Source: Nitrosopumilus sp. b1
Lineage (GTDB): Archaea; Thermoproteota; Nitrososphaeria; Nitrososphaerales; Nitrosopumilaceae
Length of the DNA stretch: 64,000 nucleotides
Assembly: GCF_014078545.1 (NCBI RefSeq)
Contig: NZ_MU078712.1
Location: forward strand, 115,049-179,048
Reading direction: 5' to 3'
Below, piece by piece: positions 39,294-50,970 of the stretch (the first letter of the stretch is position 1; each line of letters begins with the position of its first letter). The notes beneath the pieces were generated by a model. That model was not told where the DNA came from, ran no database searches, and saw nothing but the letters and a program-made list of their open reading frames with translations. Position numbers and translations under genes: made by a program.

Positions 39294-40451
39294 TTAAAGA
39301 TTTGGATTCTTCTGTGGTTCTAATTCCTTATGCTTGATTATCGAAAGAATCGTCACTCCTATTCCTATTACAAAAAATATCAGATATGGGGTACTGTTTG
39401 CTTGAATCTCAGAAATAAAACCTGCCGAAATTGGACCTATGGCCCATCCTATTCCAAAGATTGTCTCATATGATCCAATGATGGTGCCTGAAAACTCCTT
39501 TCTTGTTTTACTCAGGATTATTTCTATAGTCAATGGGAAGAAGATGCTAAACCCAAATCCCATAAGCAAAAATGCAACCGCAAACTCTATGATTGATTCT
39601 GCACCAAACGATATTAACAATCCTGTGGCAATTGATGCAGTGGCTGCAATCAGAGTGTGACTGGTTCTTCTTGCCAACTTTCCCGCAACTAAAAGTGTTA
39701 CAATGCGAGAAATACCAAATATGAAAAATAACATCTCGATTTGTACATCGCTCATAGAATTATCATTTAGAAACGCAGGGTACACAGTCAAAATTATGCC
39801 AAATGTAGATGTGCAGTAGATTAGCATTATGATCACATGTGGGAATTTTTTCATCTCCCTTATTGCATCAAAAGAAAACTTGGTAGTATGCTCGCGTATC
39901 TTGTATCTAGATGATGATAGTGATGAAATTATTGCAAACGCAAGAATGAATGCTGCAATCTGAAACACTACTCTTAATGATACATCAAGATTCTCCAAAA
40001 GTATAGAGCCAATCAAGGGCCCAATGGTGAATCCTGCAACAAAGAATCCTGTAAACCTTGCAATGTTTCTTACTCGCTGTCGTCCCTCACTGACATTGGA
40101 TATGATTGCCACACTTGGGGGCCAAAAGAATGCATGTGCTATTCCTGTCATAATTCTAAATCCCATTATCTCAGGAACTGACTGTGCAATGGATAACAGA
40201 TACACAGAGGTTGAGTTGATTACGACTCCTATAGATAAGAGATACCCGTTGTTGAATCTATCTAGCAGTAATCCAACAAACAACGGGATAAACATGTATG
40301 GAATAAAATTTGCAAATCCGATGAGTCCGATTTCTGTGTATGATGCACCGATTACATTTTTTGCAAAGACTGGCAGCATTGGGCCGTGTAATCCATAAGA
40401 GATTCCAACTAAGAGTCCAGTTACATTTACTAAAATTAAAGCTCTTTTCAT
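39294..40451 (-). CDS. Major facilitator superfamily permease
   Basis: A 385-residue polytopic membrane protein with about 12 hydrophobic segments. The MFS signature is in the loop LLDRFNNGYLL (about 65-75) and again in AGKLARRTSHTL (about 255). Substrate unknown; the drug-efflux branch is one possibility. It starts within the end of the UbiE-like gene (4-nt overlap), and the two are probably co-transcribed. Confidence 0.85.
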   Translation of the reverse strand: MKRALILVNVTGLLVGISYGLHGPMLPVFAKNVIGASYTEIGLIGFANFIPYMFIPLFVGLLLDRFNNGYLLSIGVVINSTSVYLLSIAQSVPEIMGFRIMTGIAHAFFWPPSVAIISNVSEGRQRVRNIARFTGFFVAGFTIGPLIGSILLENLDVSLRVVFQIAAFILAFAIISSLSSSRYKIREHTTKFSFDAIREMKKFPHVIIMLIYCTSTFGIILTVYPAFLNDNSMSDVQIEMLFFIFGISRIVTLLVAGKLARRTSHTLIAATASIATGLLISFGAESIIEFAVAFLLMGFGFSIFFPLTIEIILSKTRKEFSGTIIGSYETIFGIGWAIGPISAGFISEIQANSTPYLIFFVIGIGVTILSIIKHKELEPQKNPNL

Positions 40452-41140
40452 TTGTATGCGGCAACCATTATTGCCCCGCCCATAAGATCTTTCTCAAATT
40501 CTACTTTGGAAAATTTCTCCCTTAACATCTCTTCGAGTTTTTTGTTCTTTGGCCATCTCTTGTATGTTCCATACAGTGTTCCAAACTTCAAGCCTAGTCT
40601 GCCTCCAGCAATTAGTGCCACTATTGGAAGAATCATTCTAAGATAAAATGAAACTCCAAATCTGATAAATGACTCATCAGGTTTTCCAAGATCTACTATT
40701 ACAAATCTGCCCCCATCCTTTAGCACTCGGTGAATCTCTGAGATTGCAATTTTCAAGCTGATGGCATCTCGTAATGAATAACCGCAAAGTACAGCATCAA
40801 ACTTTTCATCTTGAAATGGAATGTGTTCAAAAACTCCACAAGACATGTCTGGTGTTTTTTGAAAAAATGTCCCTGTGTTTTTTAGCATTGGAACTAGTGG
40901 GTCATACAGTGTAATTATGATATCTTCATTGCAAATCTTTGATGCAGTTTTTGACATGTTACCAAAGCCTGAGCCTGCATCAAGAATTTTATTCCCTGGA
41001 AGAACTCTGCCCGAAATTCCACGCCTTCTGTGTTCCTTGTCTTTTCCCAATGAAATGTATGAATTTACTTTATCATAAACTGGAATGATCTCACTTAGTA
41101 CTTGAATTACCTCTGCCCAGTAGCTACTACCTAATCCCAT
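40448..41140 (-). CDS. UbiE/MenG-like SAM methyltransferase
   Basis: This 230-residue protein resembles the C-methyltransferases of ubiquinone and menaquinone synthesis: IPVYDKVNSYISLGKD, motif I LDAGSGFGNMS, FDAVLCGYSLRDA, and the end FGTLYGTYKRWP with a long hydrophobic stretch. A quinone-related role is plausible, as Thaumarchaeota use menaquinones, but not certain. Its end overlaps the MFS gene by 4 nt. Confidence 0.82.
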   Translation of the reverse strand: MGLGSSYWAEVIQVLSEIIPVYDKVNSYISLGKDKEHRRRGISGRVLPGNKILDAGSGFGNMSKTASKICNEDIIITLYDPLVPMLKNTGTFFQKTPDMSCGVFEHIPFQDEKFDAVLCGYSLRDAISLKIAISEIHRVLKDGGRFVIVDLGKPDESFIRFGVSFYLRMILPIVALIAGGRLGLKFGTLYGTYKRWPKNKKLEEMLREKFSKVEFEKDLMGGAIMVAAYK

Positions 41141-41199
41141 TTAGATTAAAACCTCGTCAAAATAATTTTTTAATTTATTAGCAAAACTAAAGAGCAAAA

Positions 41200-41925
41200 C
41201 TATACTTTGAATTTTTGACTAGCAATTTGCTGATATTTTTCAATCTCGCCTTCTGTGATCTTTTCTAAAACTTTCTTCTCGGTAGTAATCTTTGCCATCT
41301 TGATATTTTTTACACCATCTTTCTTTTCTGCTTTAATGCTGATGGCAGCTACTGCAAGTGCTGCTGCATCTTCTAAACTCAAGTCATCACTGTATGTTTT
41401 CTCCAAAAAGTCTGTTACTTCATCCGCTGAAGCCCCGATTGCAACTGCTGCATATGGAACAAACGTTCCACTAGGATCTGTAACATAGATTGATTGACCC
41501 TTCTGGTCAACTCCTGCAATGATTAGTGCCACACCATATGGTCTGACTCCAGAATATTGTGTAAACTGATGACACTGGTCGGCTAGGTGCTTTGCAACTG
41601 TTTCTACTTCTACTGGCTCATCATAGGTCATCTTGTTTCCTTGTGAGAAGAATCTTGCATTATCGACTTGGACTCTGGCATCTGGAATGTATCCTGCTGC
41701 GGCCACCCCAATATGCTGGTCTACTTGGAATATTTTTTGAGTAATATTTGATGTCTGCAATGCACGTGGTTTTTCCTCAACTGCCATGATAATACCCTCT
41801 TTGGATTTTATCCCAATTGCTAGGGTTCCACGCTTGACTGTCTCAATGGCATATTCTACTTGGTAAATCCTACCATCTGGTGAATACATGGTAGGCGTCA
41901 TATCATAACCGCGTGATGCCATCAT
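41200..41925 (-). CDS. psmA: Proteasome subunit alpha
   Basis: 241 residues. The alpha-type N-terminus (RGYDMTPTMYSPDGRIYQVEY, with the conserved YSPDGR and QVEYA) gates the 20S core. The rest follows the alpha fold: IGVAAAGYIPDARV, SGVRPYGVALIIAG. It lacks a catalytic N-terminal Thr as expected. Two adjacent ATG codons occur at the start. Single gene, promoter TATA-like ccttaaattg about 30 nt upstream. Confidence 0.97.
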   Translation of the reverse strand: MMASRGYDMTPTMYSPDGRIYQVEYAIETVKRGTLAIGIKSKEGIIMAVEEKPRALQTSNITQKIFQVDQHIGVAAAGYIPDARVQVDNARFFSQGNKMTYDEPVEVETVAKHLADQCHQFTQYSGVRPYGVALIIAGVDQKGQSIYVTDPSGTFVPYAAVAIGASADEVTDFLEKTYSDDLSLEDAAALAVAAISIKAEKKDGVKNIKMAKITTEKKVLEKITEGEIEKYQQIASQKFKV

Positions 41926-42043
41926 TTCAAAACGAGTTCATGCTAAGTCAATTTAAGGGTAATTGTTATCTCCAGTCTCATTACTGTGTATGATATGGTA
42001 TAGATCTGGAAATACTGTTTTATGCTTTTTTCAACAATCATGC

Positions 42044-42442
42044 ATGATAGAAAGTATGAGTATTTCACAATTAATGGAATTCCGACAAGTCCTACGATCT
42101 TCAGAACTAAGCCCTGAACGAAAGATTGATCGGCAAACAAAAAAACTCTTGATGTATCTTTTTACCAGTACAAGAGGAGGATTTACAAGATTACGAATTG
42201 TAATGATGCTTCTCAAGCAACCTCTTAACACACATCAACTATCGCAAGAACTTGATTTGGACTACAAGGCAGTTCAACATCACATGAGGGTTCTTGAAAA
42301 AAATAACCTCGTCTCAAAAATTGGAGAAAAATATGGTGCGATGTATCATCTATCTAATTTTCTAGAAATAAACATTAGAGCATTAGATGATGCAATTGAA
42401 AAATTAGAGAGACAGATGACATTCAAAAAAGTGTACATCTAA
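42044..42442 (+). CDS. Winged-helix (ArsR-like) transcriptional regulator
   Basis: 133 residues from the ATG at 42044 (42056 also possible; longer in-frame sequence up to 41963 lacks support). A winged helix at about 40-110: RLRIVMMLLKQPLNTHQLSQ, then LDLDYKAVQHHMRVLEKNN and a beta wing with KYGAMYHL. The C-terminal helix could dimerise. No sensory motif is visible. It lies between the proteasome and GDH genes and may regulate either; that is a guess. Confidence 0.8.
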   Translation: MIESMSISQLMEFRQVLRSSELSPERKIDRQTKKLLMYLFTSTRGGFTRLRIVMMLLKQPLNTHQLSQELDLDYKAVQHHMRVLEKNNLVSKIGEKYGAMYHLSNFLEINIRALDDAIEKLERQMTFKKVYI

Positions 42443-42503
42443 TCATTGAAAATTTATCAATTAGCGATCAAAAATAAATTTCCAAGTTCAGCTAAGGACA
42501 GCG

Positions 42504-42513
42504 TTTAAATACA
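42504..42513 (+). promoter_or_regulatory. TATA box of the glutamate dehydrogenase gene
   Basis: gtttaaatac is centred 31 nt before the TTG at 42540. The predicted transcript start falls after 42531, favouring 42540 over the in-frame TTG at 42531. Confidence 0.45.
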
Positions 42514-42539
42514 ATTCTAAGATCATCAAGTTGGTTAAT

Positions 42540-43814
42540 TTGGCAAATGTAGATCCATTTGAGAATGCATCACAACAAGTTCACGATGCATGTGACATTT
42601 TAGGAATAAAAGACAAAGGAATGCGTGATTACCTTACAATGCCAAATCGATTACTTAGAGTTAAACTGCCAGTAAAGATGGATAACGGAAAGATTCGCGT
42701 CTTTACTGGATTTAGAAGCCAACACAACAATGACCGTGGACCATACAAAGGTGGAATCAGATACTTTGACCCTGAAGGTGGCGTAAAGTACATGGAAAGA
42801 GAAGTCATGGCACTATCATCATGGATGACTTGGAAGTGTGCAGTAGTAGATGTTCCATTAGGTGGTGGTAAAGGTGGTGTTTTTGTTAATCCTAAAAAAG
42901 AAAAACTTAGCGAGGGTGAGCTAGAAAGAATTACTCGAAGATTTGCTTACATGTTATCTGAAGTAATAGGTCCAGGAAAAGATATCCCTGCACCAGACGT
43001 CTACACAACTGGAAAAGAGATGACGCAAATCATGGACACCTTTAGCAAATTAAATGAAAACAAATACTCTCCAGGTGTAATTACTGGAAAGCCAATCTCC
43101 ATGGGTGGCTCTCTGGCTAGAAATGTTGCAACTGGATTAGGTGCTGCTTATTGTGTTAGAGAAGCTGCAAAATCAATTAAACTAAAACTCAAAGGTGCCA
43201 AAGTCGTATTACAAGGATTTGGAAACGCATCAACATTTGCAGGTGAGTATCTTGAGAAGATGGGCGCTAAAGTTATTGGAGCAAGTGATTCTAAGGGTTC
43301 CATAATTGTGCAAAATGGTTTCAAAGTTAACAAGTTAATCGAATACAAGAAAAACAGGGGCTCTGTGGTTGGATTCCCTGGAAGCAAAAAGGTATCCACT
43401 GAGCAATTACTTACAACAAAATGTGATATCTTGATTCCTGGTGCTTTGGAGAATCAAATCGATAAAAAGATTGCAGCAAAATTACAATGTAAAATTATTG
43501 CCGAAGCTGCAAACGGTCCAACATTACCTGAAGCAGATCCAATAATTTACCAAAAGAAGATTATTGTTGTGCCAGACATTTTAGCAAACTCTGGCGGAGT
43601 ATGCATATCATACCTTGAATGGGTTCAAAACAACATGGGATACTATTGGTCATTTGAAGAAGTTGCAAACAAAATGGAAGCAAACATTACTCGAGGCTTT
43701 AGAGATACACATGCACTATCAAAGAAACATAAAATTGACATGAGACGAGCTGCAATGGTTTTAGCAGTTGGTAGAGTAGTAGAAGCATTCAACCAAAAAG
43801 GTATCTGGCCTTAG
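42540..43814 (+). CDS. gdhA: Glutamate dehydrogenase
   Basis: This enzyme interconverts glutamate and 2-oxoglutarate plus ammonia. It has the substrate domain YKGGIRYFDPEG with the catalytic segment MTWKCAVVDVPLGGGKGG, and the nucleotide domain LQGFGNASTFAGEYLEKMGA (NAD(P) fold). About 424 residues from the TTG at 42540. Coenzyme preference is not clear from sequence alone. Likely central for ammonia assimilation in this organism. Confidence 0.95.
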   Translation: MANVDPFENASQQVHDACDILGIKDKGMRDYLTMPNRLLRVKLPVKMDNGKIRVFTGFRSQHNNDRGPYKGGIRYFDPEGGVKYMEREVMALSSWMTWKCAVVDVPLGGGKGGVFVNPKKEKLSEGELERITRRFAYMLSEVIGPGKDIPAPDVYTTGKEMTQIMDTFSKLNENKYSPGVITGKPISMGGSLARNVATGLGAAYCVREAAKSIKLKLKGAKVVLQGFGNASTFAGEYLEKMGAKVIGASDSKGSIIVQNGFKVNKLIEYKKNRGSVVGFPGSKKVSTEQLLTTKCDILIPGALENQIDKKIAAKLQCKIIAEAANGPTLPEADPIIYQKKIIVVPDILANSGGVCISYLEWVQNNMGYYWSFEEVANKMEANITRGFRDTHALSKKHKIDMRRAAMVLAVGRVVEAFNQKGIWP

Positions 43815-43819
43815 ATCTT

Positions 43820-44212
43820 CTATACCAAATACGATTCATAACATACTAGTTGTTCGATAAATCGAATCTTTCCTTTTGTAATCTCTACAAGCTTTTTCTT
43901 GTACGATAAATCGATTCTAGTCCTTCTTTGTATCTGATAGATTATACGTGCAGTCAGATATCCGCCCTTTCTGTCACCATCAAGAAGCATTATTACTGTA
44001 TCATAATTTGCAATATGATCAGAAAACCTTGTAATTCCTCCAAATTTATGAAATTGAATTACCTTTCCTGAAAATCCAATCTTTTTCAAGGCTAATTCGT
44101 CACGTTTACCTTCAACTACGACTATACTTTGGGTTTGATTGTTTAGCATATCTACAAAGTTTTGAATATCTTGAATCTCTTGTAATGAAACTTGCACGAT
44201 AACAATAGTCAC
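43820..44212 (-). CDS. Toprim-domain protein (UPF0292/RNase M5-like)
   Basis: A 130-residue protein made of a Toprim domain: the Glu motif VVVEGKRDELAL at 32-43 and the Asp motif MLLDGDRKGGYL near 75-86. Toprim enzymes of this small type resemble RNase M5 and primase cores and are proposed to cut or bind nucleic acid. The catalytic residues are intact. Convergent with GDH (5 nt apart), divergent from the amidotransferase. Confidence 0.85.
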   Translation of the reverse strand: MTIVIVQVSLQEIQDIQNFVDMLNNQTQSIVVVEGKRDELALKKIGFSGKVIQFHKFGGITRFSDHIANYDTVIMLLDGDRKGGYLTARIIYQIQRRTRIDLSYKKKLVEITKGKIRFIEQLVCYESYLV

Positions 44213-44247
44213 TTGAACATATTAAGAACTTTGGTGGATAATAACAA

Positions 44248-44931
44248 ATGAGTGATGTTCTTGCAATTCAGAACACTCGTATTGAGGGCTCAGGGCTCCT
44301 TGGAAAAATTCTTGCATCTGATGGGTTTGATGTAACATCAATTAATGCAAAGCATGAAAAGATTCCTGATGAAGAATATTCATTTCTACTTGTTCTGGGT
44401 GCACCAGAATCTGCAAACGATGATAGAGATTACTTGAAGAAAGAACAAGAGATGATTCGTAGATACGTTTCAAAACAAAAACCTGTCTTAGGAATATGTC
44501 TAGGTTCCCAGTTAATTGCAAAAGCATTTGGTGCTAAAGTTTTTCCTGGCTTAAAAAAAGAGATTGGATTCTATCATGACCTAATTCCAGAATCACAAAC
44601 TGGACTCTTTTCTGGATTTGATAATCCGTTTACAGTATTTCACTGGCATGGTGACACATTTGATCTTCCAAGTTCTGCAAAAAGATTGGTCCACTCTTCA
44701 GTATACCAAAATCAGGCTTTTCAGATTGGAACTGCTGTAGGTCTTCAGTTTCATCTAGAGGTTGATGATTCCATGGTGAATCTTTGGTTGGATAATACTC
44801 AAGAAAAGATTGACAAAATCCCGTACATTAATCCTCAGAAAATTCGTGATGATATTGATGAAAATATCGCACTTGTTAATGATAATTTAAGAAAATTCTA
44901 CAAAAACTTCAAAACAGAATTTGACCTTTGA
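44248..44931 (+). CDS. Class I glutamine amidotransferase-like protein
   Basis: A 227-residue single-domain amidotransferase. The catalytic triad is visible as Cys84 (LGICLGSQL), His169 and Glu171 (GLQFHLEVD). The sequence is like the GMP-synthase glutaminase relatives that hydrolyse glutamine or gamma-glutamyl compounds. No synthetase subunit is coupled to it. It precedes the acyl-CoA synthetase gene by 15 nt to its first possible start. Confidence 0.82.
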   Translation: MSDVLAIQNTRIEGSGLLGKILASDGFDVTSINAKHEKIPDEEYSFLLVLGAPESANDDRDYLKKEQEMIRRYVSKQKPVLGICLGSQLIAKAFGAKVFPGLKKEIGFYHDLIPESQTGLFSGFDNPFTVFHWHGDTFDLPSSAKRLVHSSVYQNQAFQIGTAVGLQFHLEVDDSMVNLWLDNTQEKIDKIPYINPQKIRDDIDENIALVNDNLRKFYKNFKTEFDL

Positions 44932-44937
44932 CCAAAG

Positions 44938-44946
44938 TTTAATATA
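44938..44946 (+). promoter_or_regulatory. TATA box of the 3-HP-CoA synthetase gene
   Basis: tttaatata at 44938-44946 would begin transcription near 44968, before the ATG at 44974 but after the in-frame TTG at 44947. Confidence 0.5.
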
Positions 44947-44973
44947 TTGAATTTCGCCCTCACCGATCGACTT

Positions 44974-47890
<2,917 letters not shown>

Positions 47891-47978
47891 GCTATCCCTA
47901 ATTTTCCTTCTTATTTTGTTAAATTACTAGTCGGTACCGTGTGAAAAGCTTATTATAATTTGAGAATGCATTTTGGTC

Positions 47979-48329
47979 ATGGCAACTGAGCAAACTCAAA
48001 AAATTGTAACTGTCACTCCAAAGGCTGCTGAAAAGATCAAAGAGTTCATGGCTGAGGAATCTGAGAAACCTGAGTATCTTCGAGTTTATGTTCAAGGTGG
48101 AGGTTGTTCAGGATTATCCTATGGAATGGGATTTGAAAAACAACCAGAAGAAGATGATAAGGTAATTGAAGAAAACGGAGTAAAACTCGTTATCGATAGT
48201 TACAGTATCGACCATCTACAAGGTGCAAACGTCGACTATATCGAGAGTCTGATGGGTTCTGGATTCAAAATCAACAATCCAAACGTAACCAAATCATGTT
48301 CTTGTGGTCATTCATTTAGCACAGAGTAA
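47979..48329 (+). CDS. HesB/IscA-family iron-sulfur cluster assembly protein
   Basis: A 116-residue A-type carrier with the three cluster-binding cysteines: GGGCSGLSYG near residue 43, and SCSCG near the C-terminus. It receives and passes on Fe-S clusters. The ATG at 47979 is preferred over a TTG two codons before it; TATA-like ttattata (47949-47956) lies about 26 nt upstream. A T-rich tract (48335-48358) follows the gene. Confidence 0.92.
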   Translation: MATEQTQKIVTVTPKAAEKIKEFMAEESEKPEYLRVYVQGGGCSGLSYGMGFEKQPEEDDKVIEENGVKLVIDSYSIDHLQGANVDYIESLMGSGFKINNPNVTKSCSCGHSFSTE

Positions 48330-48330
48330 A

Positions 48331-48358
48331 CACTCTCTTTTTTCCATTTTTATCTTTT
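48331..48358 (+). terminator. T-rich tract after the IscA-like gene
   Basis: Runs of T within ctcttttttccatttttatc directly after the stop are suitable for archaeal T-tract termination. Confidence 0.4.
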
Positions 48359-48434
48359 AGAAGAGGATCCCAAGCTCAAAATTCGAGAAATTTTTGCAGA
48401 TTTTACGGATTTTCTGTAAAAACTATCGATAAGC

Positions 48435-48488
48435 AAATATATTCAACTCTAGAAGTATTCTCATTATGTATAAGGAGATGATAATGTT
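48435..48488 (+). promoter_or_regulatory. DnaG promoter and strong Shine-Dalgarno
   Basis: TATA-like aaatatatt (48435-48443) is followed by a leader of about 25 nt with AAGGAGATGA at 48472-48481, 7 nt before the dnaG ATG. This leadered message contrasts with the mostly leaderless genes around it. Confidence 0.6.
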
Positions 48489-49631
48489 ATGTCAAAATCA
48501 GGAATTGTCAAATATCATGTTAAGCTTTCCTATGAAGTTGATGGACTCGTTGAAAGGGCAGATATAATCGGCGCAATCTTCGGTCAAACAGAAGGACTGT
48601 TGGGACCAGAGATGAATCTCAACGAGTTACAAAGGGTTTCCAAAGTTGGAAGAATTGAAGTAAACACCAATAGCACTGCAAACACTACAAAGGGTGACGC
48701 ACTAATTCCAATGAGTACTGACATTGATACCTGCGCACTAATTGCTGCAGCTATTGAGAGTATTGATAAAGTTGGACCATTTGATTGTAAATTTACTTTA
48801 GATGCAATTGATGATGTAAGGGCTGCAAAGAAAGACGATATTGTCCGAAGAGCAAAAGAGATCAAGCAAAAATGGGCAACGAAAACTGTTAGCGAAGGTG
48901 ACACCATGCTAAAAGATGTTCATGAAGGCAACTCTGGTAAAGTTATGACATATGGCCCATCAAATCTTCCATGTGGTTCTGGCGTCTTTGACTCCAGTTG
49001 GGTAATTCTCGTTGAAGGTCGTGCAGATATCATCAACTTACTTCGAGCTGGTTATGATAATACACTTGCAATTGAAGGTGCAAGAATAGATGAATCAATA
49101 AAGGAACTCTGTAACAAAAAAGATCACATTGTGGCATTTTTGGATGGTGACAGGTCTGGCGGTTTTATTCTCAAAGAGCTAAAATCAGTTGTTAACATTG
49201 ATTATGAACTTCGTGCAGATTCTGGAATTGAAGTTGAAGAACTCACTCCAACAAGAATTGATGAAATTCTTGGTCCAATTGCAAAAGAAATTGAAGGAGG
49301 CTCTAAACCAAAGACAGCTGCAAAGACTGAGGATAAACCTATTGCAGATTTGGCCTCACAGATTTATCCTAATCTCAATGAAACTCTAGAAGCAATTGCA
49401 CTTGATGGTGACAAAAAAGAGATATTCAAAGTACCAATCAGTGAACTTGTTAGCAAATTATCTAGTCAATCTGGAGTCAAGTATCTTGTACTTGATGGAA
49501 TCATTACACAAAGATTACTTGAGGGTGCAAAGAATGCAGGAATAGAATGTGTAATTGGTCATAGAGTTGCAAAACTAACTAATGCAGACGGATTAACTCT
49601 AAGAACCTTTTCAGAACTAGGCGTTGTTTAG
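48489..49631 (+). CDS. dnaG: Archaeal DnaG primase-like protein
   Basis: 380 residues. The N-terminal domain (LSYEVDGLVERADIIGAIFG) is the conserved archaeal DnaG part. A Toprim domain follows at about 165-270, with the catalytic Glu in LVEGRADIINLL and Asp-x-Asp in FLDGDRSGG. The archaeal DnaG is associated with the exosome and primes or processes RNA. The linker (about 270-300) is Lys/Ala-rich. It is followed by RibK with an 8-nt gap. Strong SD upstream. Confidence 0.94.
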   Translation: MSKSGIVKYHVKLSYEVDGLVERADIIGAIFGQTEGLLGPEMNLNELQRVSKVGRIEVNTNSTANTTKGDALIPMSTDIDTCALIAAAIESIDKVGPFDCKFTLDAIDDVRAAKKDDIVRRAKEIKQKWATKTVSEGDTMLKDVHEGNSGKVMTYGPSNLPCGSGVFDSSWVILVEGRADIINLLRAGYDNTLAIEGARIDESIKELCNKKDHIVAFLDGDRSGGFILKELKSVVNIDYELRADSGIEVEELTPTRIDEILGPIAKEIEGGSKPKTAAKTEDKPIADLASQIYPNLNETLEAIALDGDKKEIFKVPISELVSKLSSQSGVKYLVLDGIITQRLLEGAKNAGIECVIGHRVAKLTNADGLTLRTFSELGVV

Positions 49632-49639
49632 AATTTTTA

Positions 49640-50326
49640 ATGACTGATATCAAGATTCAACACATTCTTACGCTATCTTATCTCTTATCAAAAGGCGCAA
49701 AATACAATTTTGTACCAGTGACTACTTCCTCGCTGGGTAAGAACATAAAAAAATCTCAGCAAGCAGCATCCAAGCACCTTGTGGAATTAGAACAAGGAGG
49801 TTTCATAGAAAGAATCCTAAATGGTAGGGTGTCTTCTGTAAAAATTACCTCAAAAGGATTTGCAGAGATGATAAAACTCTCAACAATACTGAATTCTAGT
49901 CTGAAATCTTCGCCCTCACACATTGAGCTTCGTGGAAATCTGATCTCTGGAATGGGGGAAGGTGCATACTATATGTCGCTTAAAGGTTACACAAAACAAT
50001 TCAAAAGTAAAATCGGATATGTGCCATTCCCAGGTACTCTAAATGTAAAACTAGATTCAAAAGAAAACATTGAATCCATCCGACAATTTGATGCCTTAGA
50101 TGGAGTGTTGATTAAAGGATTCTCTGATGGAAAGAGAACCTATGGCTGGGTCAAGTGCTTTTTGGCTACACTAAACAAATCAGTTGATTGCCAGTTAATC
50201 AGACTAGAGAGAACTCACCATGATCCTTCTGTAATTGAGCTGATATCAAAAACAAATATTCGCAAGCATGCAAAATTATCTGACGGCTCCAAAGTTGTAA
50301 TTAAAATTCCAATCAATTCAAAATAA
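49640..50326 (+). CDS. ribK: CTP-dependent riboflavin kinase (RibK) with N-terminal winged helix
   Basis: 228 residues. Residues 1-80 form a winged helix (SKGAKYNFVPVTTSSLGKNI, then KHLVELEQGGF), and the C-terminal part from about residue 92 is the archaeal RibK domain, which phosphorylates riboflavin to FMN using CTP: LRGNLISGMGEGAYYM, then GYVPFPGTLNVKLD. This fusion is known from many archaea. It could also regulate riboflavin genes. FAD synthase lies 0.6 kb away on the other strand. Confidence 0.92.
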   Translation: MTDIKIQHILTLSYLLSKGAKYNFVPVTTSSLGKNIKKSQQAASKHLVELEQGGFIERILNGRVSSVKITSKGFAEMIKLSTILNSSLKSSPSHIELRGNLISGMGEGAYYMSLKGYTKQFKSKIGYVPFPGTLNVKLDSKENIESIRQFDALDGVLIKGFSDGKRTYGWVKCFLATLNKSVDCQLIRLERTHHDPSVIELISKTNIRKHAKLSDGSKVVIKIPINSK

Positions 50327-50380
50327 TTTCAAATGTACGAGAGTTAATATCATTGAGTGAATCAAAAAAAGGGAGAATTA

Positions 50381-50857
50381 ATGAACGCAAAAAAATCAAG
50401 TGATTCCAAGGCTGAGATGATACTTAGAATGTTTCCAACGGATGCAAATCCTGCTGGTAATGTCTTTGGTGGGGAAATTTTAAAACAAATTGATACTGTT
50501 GCAGGAATTGTAGCCCAAAGACATTGTGAATCCAATGCAGTAACTGCAAGTATTGATCGTGTTAATTTTCTAAAACCAGTATACGTTGGCAATGCCTTGG
50601 TTTTACATGCACAAATTAACTATGTCCATCGCTCATCAATGGAAATTGAGGTAGCTGTTGAGGCAGAAGATCTTCGAACTGGCAAAAAAGTGCTTACTAA
50701 TACTGCCTTTGTAACCATGGTTGCATTAGGTGAGAATGGCAAACCGACACCAGTTCCAGAACTAATTCTTGAAACCGATGATGAGAAGAAACGATTTCAA
50801 GAAGGGGAAAAACGAATGCAGCAAAGAATCAGTGAACGAAAAAAATCTCACGTTTAG
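50381..50857 (+). CDS. Hotdog-fold acyl-CoA thioesterase
   Basis: A 158-residue acyl-CoA hydrolase from the ATG at 50381, which is preceded by the ribosome-binding-like gggagaatta; an in-frame GTG 24 nt earlier is less likely. The core has MFPTDANPAGNVFGGEIL and the helix KQIDTVAGIVAQRHC; the GGEI segment and Asp are typical active-site elements of the BFIT/YciA type. The tail of about 30 residues is charged. Substrate unknown. Confidence 0.85.
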   Translation: MNAKKSSDSKAEMILRMFPTDANPAGNVFGGEILKQIDTVAGIVAQRHCESNAVTASIDRVNFLKPVYVGNALVLHAQINYVHRSSMEIEVAVEAEDLRTGKKVLTNTAFVTMVALGENGKPTPVPELILETDDEKKRFQEGEKRMQQRISERKKSHV

Positions 50858-50970
50858 AAGAAACTAATTTTGATAATCTAAATTCGAATCCGGCAGGATT
50901 AAGAGTATTTTGTTAACAATTTTGGTACCAAATGCTGCTTAATTTTTATCAAAACAATATCTTACAAACT

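Noticed and set aside
41963-42043. Extended N-terminus of the winged-helix regulator
   Set aside because: The extra residues are hydrophobic and odd; the ATG at 42044 lies closer to a plausible promoter and starts a normal wHTH protein.
44947-44973. Upstream TTG start for the ADP-forming acyl-CoA synthetase
   Set aside because: The TATA box at 44938-44946 would start the transcript after this codon.
50882-50905. A tRNA-tail-like sequence, ttcgaatccggcagg
   Set aside because: It resembles a T-loop and acceptor end but has no matching 5' half nearby; more likely chance in an AT-rich spacer than an attachment-site remnant.
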